A stretch of 64,000 bases of DNA from a virus, in the IMG/VR virus record IMGVR_UViG_3300027896_005310, positions 1 through 64,000 of that record. The stretch is one strand, 5' to 3'. Both the position numbers and the translations under genes were made by a program. Positions 7,078-16,401 of the stretch are shown here, one piece after another. How positions within the stretch are numbered: the stretch's first letter is position 1; every line of letters begins with the position of its first letter. The notes below the pieces were generated by a model that was not told the DNA's origin, did no database searches, and saw only the letters and a program-made list of their open reading frames with translations.

Positions 7078-7692
7078 TTAACTAGCTAAAGTAGACTCAT
7101 TATCATAAAATCCTAAAGTACTATTCGCATTACCTGTACCTATTGTAATTTTACTATTTCCCCAAAGCACCAAAAATCCTGATATAAGAGATGGGGCTCT
7201 AGGTCCATACGCGTATCCTATAGGACCTTCTTCTAAATCTAAAGGTTTCCCAGTAACAATGTCTGTATTAGAAGATCTAAAAAAACGATTACTTATTTCA
7301 GCTGTAAATCCAGTAGCTGTTAAAGTGATAGCAGATACTATTTGACTCATACTGATTGAACTACCAGAAGGTAAAGTAATACTTTGAACAGGATCAGTGC
7401 CCACTTGTACTTTAAAAGTATTATTTATACCTGTAATTTCAAAAGGTCCTACTGTTCTTCCAGTAATACTATAATAGGTAGCGATTTTACCTGCAACTCT
7501 AAATTTATTAATCTGTCCCATTGCATCACTTAATAATACTCTTTCAGTATCTAAAATATCAATAAGTCCTGATGCTGGAATACCATTGTCTGCTTTAGCG
7601 TTCCAACTCTCATAAATACTTGTATAAACTTCAAGTCCTCTGTCTATGTCTGTCAATGTTAAATTGTTCGTAGTTAAATTAACTATCCTCAT
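7078..7692 (-). CDS. putative virion structural protein
   Basis: A 204-residue protein with low charge and high Thr/Ser/Gly/Ile content. N-terminal strands (MRIVNLTTNNLTLTDIDRGL) and a mid-domain (VQSITLPSGSSISMSQIVSA, TLTATGFTAEISN) echo the GFTASNNEG segment of the 261-residue protein at 5444, suggesting related beta domains. It is preceded by GGAGG. It probably belongs to the tail or baseplate, but no specific family is recognised. Confidence 0.6.
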   Translation of the reverse strand: MRIVNLTTNNLTLTDIDRGLEVYTSIYESWNAKADNGIPASGLIDILDTERVLLSDAMGQINKFRVAGKIATYYSITGRTVGPFEITGINNTFKVQVGTDPVQSITLPSGSSISMSQIVSAITLTATGFTAEISNRFFRSSNTDIVTGKPLDLEEGPIGYAYGPRAPSLISGFLVLWGNSKITIGTGNANSTLGFYDNESTLAS

Positions 7693-7716
7693 ATTAGATA
7701 TCCTCCGTTAAATTAT

Positions 7717-8085
7717 TTAAATATTTTGTTTAACCCATTCTGGTTCTCGTAATATTCCCCAGTATTTAGAAGGTATCTTCTTAAGTACTGTTTTATCATC
7801 TATATTTCTAACAAACCAACTCTTAGATATAAAATTAATCCCTTTCTCTCCCAAATATAAAACAAGATCTATAACATTATGCCCTTCTTCAATTTCTTTC
7901 TGAACTATACTAATCAAATCTTTATCCGTAATACCCGCACTCTTTAATAAAATTATAAAATCATGTTTATTTTTAATTTTTCCTTCTTTAATATCTTTTA
8001 ACATATTAAAAATTGCTTTTCTTTTTTCCATCAAAGAAACCATAGCTAAATATTCAAAAGCAATTTTATATGCTAAATTTTCCAT
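7717..8085 (-). CDS. hypothetical helical protein
   Basis: A 122-residue, mostly helical protein (MENLAYKIAFEYLAMVSLME, LLKSAGITDKDLISIVQKEI) ending in a Trp-rich segment (KYWGILREPEWV). No motif known to me. It sits 2 bases downstream of the zinc-ribbon gene and is probably in the same transcript. Confidence 0.55.
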   Translation of the reverse strand: MENLAYKIAFEYLAMVSLMEKRKAIFNMLKDIKEGKIKNKHDFIILLKSAGITDKDLISIVQKEIEEGHNVIDLVLYLGEKGINFISKSWFVRNIDDKTVLKKIPSKYWGILREPEWVKQNI

Positions 8086-8087
8086 TT

Positions 8088-8507
8088 CTAAATTTCACCT
8101 CGAGCTAGTTTTATTTTTTTTTCTTTTAATTTATTCTGTTCCTGTTTTAAATTTTTTATTTGAGATTCATATTTTAAGGGATCTACTCCATTATTTTTTG
8201 CTATTTTTCCAGCATCTTCCCAACTTTTACAAATCTCTCCTTTATAATTAGGTTGCAATTGAGGAACATCATAATTTTGCACCATTCTTTTTCCTATCTC
8301 TTGCCTTTTTTTTAATCTATAATTCTTTTCTCTCAAATCTTTCCCTGTCCAATTATTTCCTCTTAAAACAACTTGTATATTCCTGGAGATTGCTTTCTGC
8401 ATAATCTCTCCACAATCACAAATAATCTCTGGTTTTTCATTCATTTTATGTTCTATCTCTCTCATATCATCACATTTTTCACAAAAATAATCATAAATAG
8501 GCATCAC
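8088..8507 (-). CDS. FmdB-type zinc-ribbon protein
   Basis: A 139-residue protein opening with the FmdB zinc ribbon: MPIYDYFCEKCDDM (Cys pair CEKC at 9-12) and a second ligand pair CDCGE near 30-32. After it comes a basic, helical C-terminal extension ending in a Lys-rich coiled coil. In bacteria FmdB-like ribbons are regulatory or of unknown role; in phages they recur beside head genes. The start overlaps the upstream gene's stop (ATGATG over TGA). Confidence 0.7.
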   Translation of the reverse strand: MMPIYDYFCEKCDDMREIEHKMNEKPEIICDCGEIMQKAISRNIQVVLRGNNWTGKDLREKNYRLKKRQEIGKRMVQNYDVPQLQPNYKGEICKSWEDAGKIAKNNGVDPLKYESQIKNLKQEQNKLKEKKIKLARGEI

Positions 8508-9625
8508 ATACTCCTGTAAATCTCTATCACATTATCTAAAGATGATTTCTTTCTCAGAATTTTTCTACCAAAATTATTTATATCTGTTTCTATTCTTTGT
8601 AAAATTCTCTTTTCTTTACCTGCTAATATTCTAGTTAATTCTTCTAAAGCATCCTTCCTTATATTAATTTTTCTTCTATCATTTTTTTCAAATTCATATT
8701 TTTTTAAAAATTTCTCCATTTTTAATTTTTCATCTCTTTCTAAAAATTTCAAAATTTCTTCTACATCATGCATCTCAATTTTATCTGATTCTTCCTCCAA
8801 TTTTTCCATCGTATCTACAATTTTATCTACATCTTTATATGTATCTAATTCATATTTCTTAGCAAATTTTTCAAATACTGTTCCCACGACATAAACATGC
8901 TTACAAATTTTATTCTTTCTCTCAGGATCTCTTATTTCTGGAGCTGAACCATCTGATAAAGGTTTTCCTTTTAAATAATCATTATTTTTAGCATTAAAAT
9001 CAGGTCCCCACCATTTCCAAAAAGGACAACTACATCCTAACTTTATATCTAATTTACGAAGATCTTTCTGTTCTGGATCTTTATTTAAAGTTACCGTAAC
9101 TATATGCCCTCTGGGATCACTTCCTTTCATGTAAGAAACAACCCTATAAGTAAACATAGCATTTTTAGTATCTGCTTTAAGTAATCTAGCATTACAACGA
9201 GGAGCATTTTTTCTAGAGAATTGACTAGTAGCTCTCATCAAATCTTCCATGCTAGCAGCTATTCTATTCTCCCAATCAAATAAATCCAAAGTAAACTTTA
9301 TAGGGTCATTTTCTAATCTATAACTAGAAATTAATTTTTTCGTATCATATCTTTTATAAGGATTCACTAGAGGGGGTTCTTGCTTATCCCAATTCTCAGG
9401 TCTGTGTACATATTTAAAATCATTAAATTCTTTATCTTGTATACTCTCATCATCTCTAAAATTTTTATAATAGATTTCTCCTTCTCCTGGAGCTTCATCA
9501 AAATTAAATATTTCAGGACGGGTATTATAAAATACATCCTGTAAATAATAATCAGGATTCTCCATATAATCGCTAGGTTTAGCGATACTTTGAGAATAAT
9601 CTACTTCATAGAGTGAGTGTGCCAT
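8504..9625 (-). CDS. phage protein with SWIM-like zinc finger
   Basis: A 373-residue protein. The N-terminal third is Asp/Tyr-rich and probably extended. The centre carries KLGCSCPFWKWWGPD and, about 40 residues later, KNKICKHVYVVG, a CxC...CxH pattern typical of SWIM zinc fingers that bind DNA or protein. The C-terminal 120 residues are helical and charged. Similar proteins occur near head genes of large phages. The role is unknown. Confidence 0.65.
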   Translation of the reverse strand: MAHSLYEVDYSQSIAKPSDYMENPDYYLQDVFYNTRPEIFNFDEAPGEGEIYYKNFRDDESIQDKEFNDFKYVHRPENWDKQEPPLVNPYKRYDTKKLISSYRLENDPIKFTLDLFDWENRIAASMEDLMRATSQFSRKNAPRCNARLLKADTKNAMFTYRVVSYMKGSDPRGHIVTVTLNKDPEQKDLRKLDIKLGCSCPFWKWWGPDFNAKNNDYLKGKPLSDGSAPEIRDPERKNKICKHVYVVGTVFEKFAKKYELDTYKDVDKIVDTMEKLEEESDKIEMHDVEEILKFLERDEKLKMEKFLKKYEFEKNDRRKINIRKDALEELTRILAGKEKRILQRIETDINNFGRKILRKKSSLDNVIEIYRSM

Positions 9626-9631
9626 ATTTTC

Positions 9632-10387
9632 CTAAAGAATTTGTATCCTTTTATTAATTCTTTCTACTATCTTGTCAGAAGATTCTATTTTTTTTAATTT
9701 TTCTAAAAATTTTTTATCTGCTTTTTCTATAACCTCCGCTTTTTTAGTCCAATGTAAAGTACCCCAATTTTGCATAGTATTTTCTTTATTAAAATCAGTG
9801 TATTTACTTACTTCAACAACATCCGCATCATATTGATCTTTAAATATTTCAAAATCTTTAGGAGCTATTTTATCTGTTTTATTTTGCCCTAAAGCAGATT
9901 TAAGATCTTGCACTTCTTTATTTTCTACAGACATTACTCCTGTTTTTACTACTTTAGCATCTTCCTCTAGTACCACTCCGCTAAATTTAACTCTATGAGT
10001 ACTAGCTGGTTCTAAATTAAGCGCTTTAGCAAATAACTCTGAGTTATCGTCTCTAATACATCCACCAAATCTTACTATCTCTCTTTGATCTACTGCTAAT
10101 TGCTCTTTTTCTTTCTTTGCTAATTCAGCAAATCTTTCTTTTCTTCTTCTATCTGAAGCTTCTTCTTCAGTTTCTCCTACAGGTCCCTCTAATTTAGGTA
10201 AAATACCATCTTTAGGTACTAACCACCCAGCTTTAATCGCAGCTTTAATATTTTTTACTTCATATGTCTGTGCTCCAATAGTAATCGAAGATAAACTCTC
10301 ATCATACATAATCTCTGAATTAATTTTTAATTCTTTATTCAATTCTCCTAGCCAAAAACTTTTATTCACTTTATACGATTTACTCAT
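9632..10387 (-). CDS. hypothetical phage protein
   Basis: A 251-residue protein. The N-terminal domain (KVNKSFWLGELNKELKINSE ... SITIGAQTYEVKNIKAAIKA) looks like a small beta domain. Then follow a charged helix, a Gly-containing middle (REIVRFGGCIRDD) and a Lys-rich C-terminus. Unrecognised. It is the first gene of the leftward run, with AGGTTTTTT upstream. The 10388-10515 gap to the divergent + gene presumably holds both promoters, but I see no clear consensus. Confidence 0.55.
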   Translation of the reverse strand: MSKSYKVNKSFWLGELNKELKINSEIMYDESLSSITIGAQTYEVKNIKAAIKAGWLVPKDGILPKLEGPVGETEEEASDRRRKERFAELAKKEKEQLAVDQREIVRFGGCIRDDNSELFAKALNLEPASTHRVKFSGVVLEEDAKVVKTGVMSVENKEVQDLKSALGQNKTDKIAPKDFEIFKDQYDADVVEVSKYTDFNKENTMQNWGTLHWTKKAEVIEKADKKFLEKLKKIESSDKIVERINKRIQIL

Positions 10388-10515
10388 TAAAAAACCTCCA
10401 TGTCTCTGTTTAAAAAATATAACATTCCTTATATAAATAATTGATTAATAGATTATGTGGGAATTGAAGGATAATTTAATATTAAAAAAATATAATATTA
10501 AAGGAGTAATATATT

Positions 10516-11016
10516 ATGGATTATAAAATAGCAGTACGTAATTATATTTTAAAAAAACAAGCACAAGAAAAAAACAAAGAAGATTTAAATATACAACAAT
10601 TATCAAAAGATTTAGATTTTGCTTTATCTAGAATTCACAAAGAAGCTGGAATAACTAAAAATATTTTAGTAGGATTAGCAATGGCAGCAGCACTATTTAA
10701 TTCTAATTCTGCAAAAGCAAATGCTGATCAAATGAATAAATTAATAGCTTCTTTGGACGGAATAGGAAATGGAGTCGTTAAAGTACATAATCATTTAACT
10801 GGAAATACTGGAAGATATACTATAGATGTAGGTCCATATTCTTTAGATGGTAATTATTCGTCTGTAGGTAAAGGAACAGTTAAGAAAGTAAAACATGAAC
10901 TAAAATTTACTTTAGATTCTAAAGCTGATCCCACAACAATAAAAGAGTATAAACCTATCGCTGAAAAATTAAATAAATTATTAAAAACAGAAACTATTCA
11001 TATTTTAGAGAAGTAA
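10516..11016 (+). CDS. hypothetical protein with hydrophobic/export-like segment
   Basis: A 166-residue protein whose residues 48-66 (TKNILVGLAMAAALFNSNSA) form a hydrophobic helix followed by SAKANA, like a signal-peptidase site but placed internally. The C-terminal domain is Gly/Tyr-rich (TGRYTIDVGPYSLDGNYSSV). It could be an exported or membrane-tethered protein, or a virion protein cleaved by the prohead protease. AAAGGAG sits 8 bases before the ATG. Confidence 0.55.
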   Translation: MDYKIAVRNYILKKQAQEKNKEDLNIQQLSKDLDFALSRIHKEAGITKNILVGLAMAAALFNSNSAKANADQMNKLIASLDGIGNGVVKVHNHLTGNTGRYTIDVGPYSLDGNYSSVGKGTVKKVKHELKFTLDSKADPTTIKEYKPIAEKLNKLLKTETIHILEK

Positions 11017-11043
11017 ATAATGATCTCGAACAATTTGCATATT

Positions 11044-11328
11044 TTAATTTCTTAAAAAACCTTCTTTATCTAAATAATCTTTTAAAGTTTGTTTTATTTT
11101 TATATCATGAGCAGAAAGTAATTTACTACAATTTAAAATTTTTGCTCTACATCTATTTATTTCTTCATTTAATTCAGTTTGATCTTCCTTGCCAGCATTT
11201 TCGGGAAATTTTGTCTGTTCTTCTAATCCCCATAAAGTAGCTTCTAATCTTTTCTGATGTTCTAAAATACTTTCCCCATAAGAAATCTCTTCTTTAAGTA
11301 CTAACATTAAATCTTTTAATGATATCAT
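11044..11328 (-). CDS. hypothetical coiled-coil protein
   Basis: A 94-residue protein predicted to be helical throughout, with heptad-like leucines (LKDLMLVLKEEI, LEHQKRLEATLWGLEEQ). No known family. The ATG overlaps the upstream gene's stop at 11325-11328 (ATGA), indicating coupling with that gene. Confidence 0.5.
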   Translation of the reverse strand: MISLKDLMLVLKEEISYGESILEHQKRLEATLWGLEEQTKFPENAGKEDQTELNEEINRCRAKILNCSKLLSAHDIKIKQTLKDYLDKEGFLRN

Positions 11329-11609
11329 CCTTGTTCTCCTTTTTGTTTTAATTTAGATATTTCCACCGCATCTTCTTTATTTTCTTGTAGAGTAGTTCTA
11401 ACTGGTTCAGAAAAATCTGAATACATTAATCCTCTAAAATATTTTGTATTTAATAAAACATTTCCTTCAAAACATTTAAAATCAAAAAAATCATTCTGCG
11501 TTATAAACGCTCTTCTAACACTTTTTAAATCCTCTTCCGAGACTTTAGTAAATTTAAAATTCTCTACTCCCTCTCCCACATCTATTAATTCTAAATCAAA
11601 ATATTTCAT
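11325..11609 (-). CDS. hypothetical small phage protein
   Basis: A 94-residue, acidic, mixed alpha/beta protein (KYFDLELIDVGEGVENFKFT). Unrecognised. It is coupled to the coiled-coil gene at 11044 by a 4-base overlap. AAAGGAAAAAT precedes the start. Confidence 0.5.
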   Translation of the reverse strand: MKYFDLELIDVGEGVENFKFTKVSEEDLKSVRRAFITQNDFFDFKCFEGNVLLNTKYFRGLMYSDFSEPVRTTLQENKEDAVEISKLKQKGEQG

Positions 11610-11679
11610 TATTTTTCCTTTATTAACTTATAATTATTTTATATTATAAAAGAAAAAACTATTTTATATAAGAAAAAAA

Positions 11680-12585
11680 ATGAAAATAAATTGGTATTGT
11701 CCCCCTACAGTAAATAAAGATTTTAAAGATCCAATTGATAATCCCTCTTTTCGATTAAGATGCTGGTACACTCATTTAAATTTAATAAAAGATGGACATT
11801 CCTCCTTTATTGTAGACAACATCGAAAAAATTAATAATCCAGATATAGTAATATTAATGTCTTTTGGAGAAGAAGAATATAATTTTACTAAATGGATGAA
11901 AAATCAAAATAAAACTGTCATTCATGACTATTCTGAAAATATTAGAGGGATACCTATTTTAGAACAAACAAAAGAACTTTGCAAATATATTGTTTGCTGT
12001 AGCACAGAATTAGGAAAAAAAGAATCCGAAGTATATAAAAACAAAGTAATAGTTATTAAAGATCCCTCAGAAGAATTCCCTATAAAACATAACTCAAATT
12101 ATGATCCTGAAAAATTAAAAATAGTTTGGTCGGGAATGGGAGGAAATGCAGAATGGGTGACTCAAATGCTAAAACCATTAATAGAAAATTTAGGAATGTC
12201 CTATGTAGAAATATCTAATAGAAAAGAAGCTGATATTACTTGGGATAGAAAAACTTGGTATTTTCATATAGCAGAATGTGATATATGTATCTGCCCTCAA
12301 ATACATTGGATGTTTCCAATGAAAAGTAATGTTAAAGTTACTACCGCTATGTCTCTGGGACTGCCAGTAATAGCTTCTCCTATTACGAGTTATTCAGAAT
12401 TAATTAAAAATGGAGAAAATGGATATATAGCTAATACCTTTGAAGATTGGGAAACTTATCTCAATCATTTAAGATCTAAACAAATTAGACAGACTATTGT
12501 AAAAAATGCAGAAAAAAAATTATTGCCTTATAGAATTTCTAATATATATAAACAATGGGTCACCCTTTTTAAAAAAAGCCTATGA
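11680..12585 (+). CDS. glycosyltransferase, GT4-like (GT-B fold)
   Basis: A 301-residue protein with the C-terminal Rossmann half of a GT-B glycosyltransferase: LKIVWSGMGGNAEW (donor-side start), ADITWDRKTW, and the closing motif AMSLGLPVIASPITSYSELIKNG typical of the nucleotide-sugar binding site. The N-terminal half is shorter than in cellular enzymes. It would transfer a sugar from an activated donor. The same architecture recurs in the large proteins at 60553-63992. The stop overlaps the next ATG by 4 bases. Confidence 0.75.
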   Translation: MKINWYCPPTVNKDFKDPIDNPSFRLRCWYTHLNLIKDGHSSFIVDNIEKINNPDIVILMSFGEEEYNFTKWMKNQNKTVIHDYSENIRGIPILEQTKELCKYIVCCSTELGKKESEVYKNKVIVIKDPSEEFPIKHNSNYDPEKLKIVWSGMGGNAEWVTQMLKPLIENLGMSYVEISNRKEADITWDRKTWYFHIAECDICICPQIHWMFPMKSNVKVTTAMSLGLPVIASPITSYSELIKNGENGYIANTFEDWETYLNHLRSKQIRQTIVKNAEKKLLPYRISNIYKQWVTLFKKSL

Positions 12586-13361
12586 AACTGTTAACCATAA
12601 ATACTGATTCTAAACCTTTTGAAGAAATTCAAGAACATTTTGATTGTCTTTATAGTACATCTCCTAATTTTATTATAAATAAAAAAATAAAAATACCTTA
12701 TTTCTATAATATTTATGCTGGAGAATTAGAGGGAGAACTAAATTATAATATATTCCGAGATTTTTATTCAAAACTTCAAGGAGCTAATGCTGTTTTTGTA
12801 AATGATAAAAAATTAAACAAATATGCAGAATGGTTAGATTTGAATTCTTTTTGGGTACCTAATAGTTTAATAGAAAATCAATTCATTTTTAAAAGTAAAA
12901 GATTTTTTACTCCTAAATTACATATAGGAATACTTTCCCCCACTGCTCCGGATATTCAAATCCTATTAGATAAACTTTTATTTATTAAAAAAACTAATTG
13001 GGAATTTCACATAACAGACAAAAAAGATATTCACGAAAATTGCCATATATTCTTAAATTTATCAAAAGACTACTGTTTCCCCAATAATGATAGCTTAGAA
13101 GCAATGAGGAGTGGTTGTGTGCTTATTAGCACTAATCTACACGGAAATCATACTCATATAATATTCGATGATATACACTATATCAAATTAGATTTTTTAG
13201 ATGTAAATATAATTTTAGATGCTCTACGCTATAGTGATAAACGAAGAGAAAAACTTGAGCGTATAGCTTTAGGGGGAGCAAAAATGGTAAATAAATATTT
13301 TACTTCTAAAAATTTAGATAATCAAAAATTAAATATTATTAGAAGAGAATTAGGAGGCTAA
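12582..13361 (+). CDS. glycosyltransferase-like protein (GT-B)
   Basis: A 259-residue protein, coupled to the upstream glycosyltransferase by ATGA. A GT-B-like C-terminus is visible: LEAMRSGCVLISTNLHGNHT, then an interdomain helix and YFTSKNL. The N-terminal domain (DSKPFEEIQEHFDCLYSTSP ... FVNDKKLNKYAEWLD) fits a degenerate acceptor-binding half. Catalytic ability is uncertain. It ends convergently with the ABC ATPase (4-base overlap). Confidence 0.6.
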   Translation: MKLLTINTDSKPFEEIQEHFDCLYSTSPNFIINKKIKIPYFYNIYAGELEGELNYNIFRDFYSKLQGANAVFVNDKKLNKYAEWLDLNSFWVPNSLIENQFIFKSKRFFTPKLHIGILSPTAPDIQILLDKLLFIKKTNWEFHITDKKDIHENCHIFLNLSKDYCFPNNDSLEAMRSGCVLISTNLHGNHTHIIFDDIHYIKLDFLDVNIILDALRYSDKRREKLERIALGGAKMVNKYFTSKNLDNQKLNIIRRELGG

Positions 13362-14185
13362 AGTTTACGAAATTCTTCCTTAACTTCACGCACAAAATCA
13401 GAAAATATAGAAGTGGTGATAATCTCCGGGTGCCAGCACAATCCTCTATCAATTAAATTATATTCTTTGACTATTCTAGATCCTGGAATTTTGTTACCTT
13501 CTGAATCTATATCTCTTCCCATTAACCACAAATGATCAGAAATTGATGCTGCTGCAGCAACATCATGTGTAATGACTATTATGGTGTTAAGTCCGTCCAT
13601 GTTAGCTATTCTACTCAATAAAGCACAAGTCTTTTCTATCATTAATAAATCCAATCCAGAAAAAGGCTCATCAAGAAGCAAAAAATGGTCACTGCACAAT
13701 ACTTGCTGAATAATAGCGCATCTTTGTCTTTGTCCTCCAGATAGCTGAGCGGGATAATGATTTCTTTTATCTGCTAGATCAAATTCACTTAAAAATTCAG
13801 AGACTTTTTCTTTAGCTACTTTTCGATCTTTCTCTTTTAAATAAGCTGCAAGTAAAAGATTAGAGTATACTGTACGATGCTCAAATAGGGGGTAGTTTTG
13901 AGCTACTACGCCTACTTCCCCTGGGTGTACTGGTCTATCCCATCCATTTATAGTAACTCTGCCTGAAGTAGGATGAGTAAGCCCTGCTATGACTCGGAAA
14001 AGGGATGTCTTACCGCATCCCGAAGATCCTAAAAATCCTATTACCTGTCCTATGGTGCAATCAGGGCGAATAATTTTTTTGATTTCTGTATTTACATTTT
14101 TAAGTATTATTTTACCATCATATTCAAGAGATACGTTATCAATTTTTAAAAGAGTTTTACCTACACTATACTGGTCCATTCTCAT
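13358..14185 (-). CDS. ABC transporter ATP-binding protein, NitT/TauT type
   Basis: A 275-residue ABC ATPase with every hallmark intact: Walker A GSSGCGKTS (53-61), Q-loop near AQNYPL, signature LSGGQRQ (148-154), Walker B FLLLDEP (168-174), D-loop SGLD, and H-loop His207. The sequence type matches nitrate/sulfonate/taurine importers (TauB/SsuB/NrtD). It would drive import through the permease encoded at 14823. All key residues are present, so an active enzyme is expected. Phage-encoded ABC transporters are unusual. Confidence 0.9.
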   Translation of the reverse strand: MRMDQYSVGKTLLKIDNVSLEYDGKIILKNVNTEIKKIIRPDCTIGQVIGFLGSSGCGKTSLFRVIAGLTHPTSGRVTINGWDRPVHPGEVGVVAQNYPLFEHRTVYSNLLLAAYLKEKDRKVAKEKVSEFLSEFDLADKRNHYPAQLSGGQRQRCAIIQQVLCSDHFLLLDEPFSGLDLLMIEKTCALLSRIANMDGLNTIIVITHDVAAAASISDHLWLMGRDIDSEGNKIPGSRIVKEYNLIDRGLCWHPEIITTSIFSDFVREVKEEFRKL

Positions 14186-14225
14186 ATCTTCTTATTAAGA
14201 CAATTCCAATCCCATTCTACATTCT

Positions 14226-14822
14226 TTAGCATATTTTCTCATTTCCATAAAAATTTTCTTTAATCATTTTTAATAATTGTTTATACTTCTCCCCTAAAGG
14301 ATTCTCTGCCCAATCATTATCTTCTAAATAAGTATCTGCATATTCTTCAGCGTTACTAAAATGTATTTTTTCATCTTCTTTAAGTTCTTGAGCAAAAAGT
14401 GGACATATTTCTAAAGCTAAATAATCAAAAGCTTTTAAATAAAATCCCAAAATTGTAGGGGATCTATGAGATCCAGCAGCACAATGAATATATATTGTAG
14501 GATAATTTCCAAAATCATCTATTATCAATTTATTTTCTATCCAATGTCTCAAAGTCATTAAAGAACCAAAAATTACTTCTTCGGTGGGATATTTATTTTC
14601 TGCCCAAGGGAACCAAGCTAATCTATTTGTTAAACCAGCACAATCTGTTTTGTCTAACTGGTCTAATACTGAAAGAACAGCATCAAATCGCTCTATTTTA
14701 TTAGCTCTTAATATTTTTAATTTTTCTTTAACAAAATAATCTAAACGAGGACCTACAACAAAATGGATAACTTTACCATTGCTTTCAGTGACTGTATATT
14801 TTACCTGATAAGTAGCTGCCAT
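14226..14822 (-). CDS. dual-specificity/tyrosine phosphatase-like protein
   Basis: A 198-residue protein with the Cys-phosphatase signature HCAAGSHRS (113-121: Cys114 nucleophile, Arg120) and an upstream acidic loop (LAWFPWAENKYP) where the general acid would lie. It could dephosphorylate protein tyrosines or small phosphoesters. It is placed between the transporter ATPase and permease and abuts the permease start exactly, so it is co-expressed with the transporter. Substrate unknown. Confidence 0.75.
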   Translation of the reverse strand: MAATYQVKYTVTESNGKVIHFVVGPRLDYFVKEKLKILRANKIERFDAVLSVLDQLDKTDCAGLTNRLAWFPWAENKYPTEEVIFGSLMTLRHWIENKLIIDDFGNYPTIYIHCAAGSHRSPTILGFYLKAFDYLALEICPLFAQELKEDEKIHFSNAEEYADTYLEDNDWAENPLGEKYKQLLKMIKENFYGNEKIC

Positions 14823-15626
14823 TTATTTCCTCTCCACCGTAAGATTAGCATAGGGACAAATAATATTCCGTAATAATCCTAATAAATAATCTTGTCCTAA
14901 ACCTATAATAAGAATCATCACTTGAATTGCTAGAACAGAAGATAGATGGAAGTGTTTATTCTGCGTGAGAAGAAGTGCTCCTATTCCTCCATCTGATCTA
15001 GACATCCCCTCTACTAAAGTTAATACCATCCAGGACATCGCAAAGTTCTGACGCATTACATCAAAAACTTTATCTATTTGCCCCAATATTATTACCTCAT
15101 AAACTGTGCGCCATTCTCCCATTCGTAAAGTACGAGCTAAGTCGAATTGAATTTTTGGTATAGAATTTAATACGTCAGCCATGCTAGTTATGAAAAAAAC
15201 AGAAATTGAAAAAACAAGAAGATATAATTTTAACTCATGTCCGTTATTTGCTACTAGAGTAAAAAAGAAAGTAAGTCCTACTAAAGATAGAAATCGAAGT
15301 TTACTTAAGATAGTAACTAGAGGACGAAAAAAAGGAATTACGGTAGAATAAGCTAAGAGTAAAGTCACTAAAGTAGCGACTCCCATAGCTTGAAGATTCA
15401 ATGTTAAACTAGTCATTAACTCTGTTATAACTCCTTCTGACCATAATTGAGTAAATGCTTTAAATGTCTCTGAAACAGTAGGTAAAAAAACAAATGGGGA
15501 ATATAACCACAAAATAAAAAAAGCAATTGCTTGCCCTAAAATAAGTAACAATGCTGTAGATTTTGAAATTATTTTATTGGGGAGGAAAATAGATAAAAAA
15601 TTTCTCATTTTTTCTATTCTTCCCAA
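14823..15626 (-). CDS. ABC transporter permease, NitT/TauT type
   Basis: A 267-residue membrane protein with about six hydrophobic helices (STALLLILGQAIAFFILWLY, AMGVATLVTLLLAYSTVI, LYLLVFSISVFFITSMA, VLAIQVMILIIGLGQDYLL). The cytoplasmic coupling loop DLARTLRMGEWRTVYEVIIL corresponds to the EAA loop that contacts the ATPase. This is the BPD_transp_1/SsuC-like architecture. It would form the membrane channel with the 13358 ATPase. Its start overlaps the preceding small gene. Confidence 0.88.
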   Translation of the reverse strand: MGRIEKMRNFLSIFLPNKIISKSTALLLILGQAIAFFILWLYSPFVFLPTVSETFKAFTQLWSEGVITELMTSLTLNLQAMGVATLVTLLLAYSTVIPFFRPLVTILSKLRFLSLVGLTFFFTLVANNGHELKLYLLVFSISVFFITSMADVLNSIPKIQFDLARTLRMGEWRTVYEVIILGQIDKVFDVMRQNFAMSWMVLTLVEGMSRSDGGIGALLLTQNKHFHLSSVLAIQVMILIIGLGQDYLLGLLRNIICPYANLTVERK

Positions 15627-15826
15627 GTTCTAATGTATTTTTCTTCAGGATATTCTAAAAAAAGATGCTCATCATATTTAACAGCTTCTTTTATATCATA
15701 TTTCTCATTAAGTCTTTCTGGAGGAAGCATACCTAATTCTTCAATTCTATTTAGAATAGAATAAGCTTTCTCTAAATCCAGAGAAAATTCTTTTGCTATT
15801 AATTCAACCATCTCTATTCTTTTCAT
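15614..15826 (-). CDS. small acidic protein, unknown
   Basis: A 70-residue protein with a helical N-terminus (MKRIEMVELIAKEFSLDLEK) that resembles a small HTH-like bundle, and an acidic C-terminus. It overlaps both neighbours by a few bases within the transporter operon. Function unknown. Confidence 0.5.
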   Translation of the reverse strand: MKRIEMVELIAKEFSLDLEKAYSILNRIEELGMLPPERLNEKYDIKEAVKYDEHLFLEYPEEKYIRTWEE

Positions 15827-16275
15827 TTTCTTTCAGAATTTGCTAATTCTACACCTTCATACAAAAGTCTAAAATGGATTGAATCATTTTTTGTATATTG
15901 TTCTAAATCAAAACCATAATCAAAAATATTATTCTCAAATGTTTCTTCTCCAAAATCTTCATCTTTATAATCTACATCGACTTGATCTAAAGCTTCCGTA
16001 GTAAGATTATTTAAATCTTCTTTTATTTTCTTAATATCAATCCAAAGTTCTTTAATTTTCACACCTTCATTTTTAGAGAAAGTAGAAAATTTTGAAACTC
16101 CTTTTAAAAGTTGCCTTAAAAAATTTTTTATCTCTCCTACCCAATGTTGTCTTGCAGAAGATTTTTTAAAAATATGATATTTAAGCATGTGTTCAACTAA
16201 TTTTTGAGGTAAGTTTGAATTTAAAAATTCTATAGCTTTATTTCTGGGTTTTTTAGGTAAAGCACAGACTCTCAT
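15823..16275 (-). CDS. hypothetical protein
   Basis: A 150-residue protein. The N-terminal half is basic and helical (KLVEHMLKYHIFKKSSARQH); the C-terminal half is acidic (VDVDYKDEDFGEETFENNIF). I do not recognise a family. Overlapping start/stop with the next gene suggests co-translation in the transporter operon. Confidence 0.5.
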   Translation of the reverse strand: MRVCALPKKPRNKAIEFLNSNLPQKLVEHMLKYHIFKKSSARQHWVGEIKNFLRQLLKGVSKFSTFSKNEGVKIKELWIDIKKIKEDLNNLTTEALDQVDVDYKDEDFGEETFENNIFDYGFDLEQYTKNDSIHFRLLYEGVELANSERK

Positions 16276-16372
16276 ATTAGTTTTTATCCTTTTTTAAAAA
16301 ATTATTATAGCTCTTTAAGAGTCTACAACAATAGTAACAGATCACTCTCCATGATTTTTACATAATCAAACA

Positions 16373-16401
16373 AGATATTCTCCGTTTGGGGAAATATCTT
16401 T
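16373..16401 (-). terminator. possible terminator hairpin
   Basis: AGATATT and AATATCT form an inverted repeat around a C/G-containing loop in the gap after the sigma-like gene. The trailing T-run is only moderate on the - strand and better on the + strand, so direction is uncertain. Confidence 0.35.

Noticed and set aside
5444-7692. Transposon or horizontally acquired island among the structural genes
   Set aside because: Base composition and ribosome-binding sites match the neighbours and no end repeats are visible.
13989-14198. + strand frame inside the ABC ATPase gene
   Set aside because: Shadow of a gene with all ABC motifs on the opposite strand.
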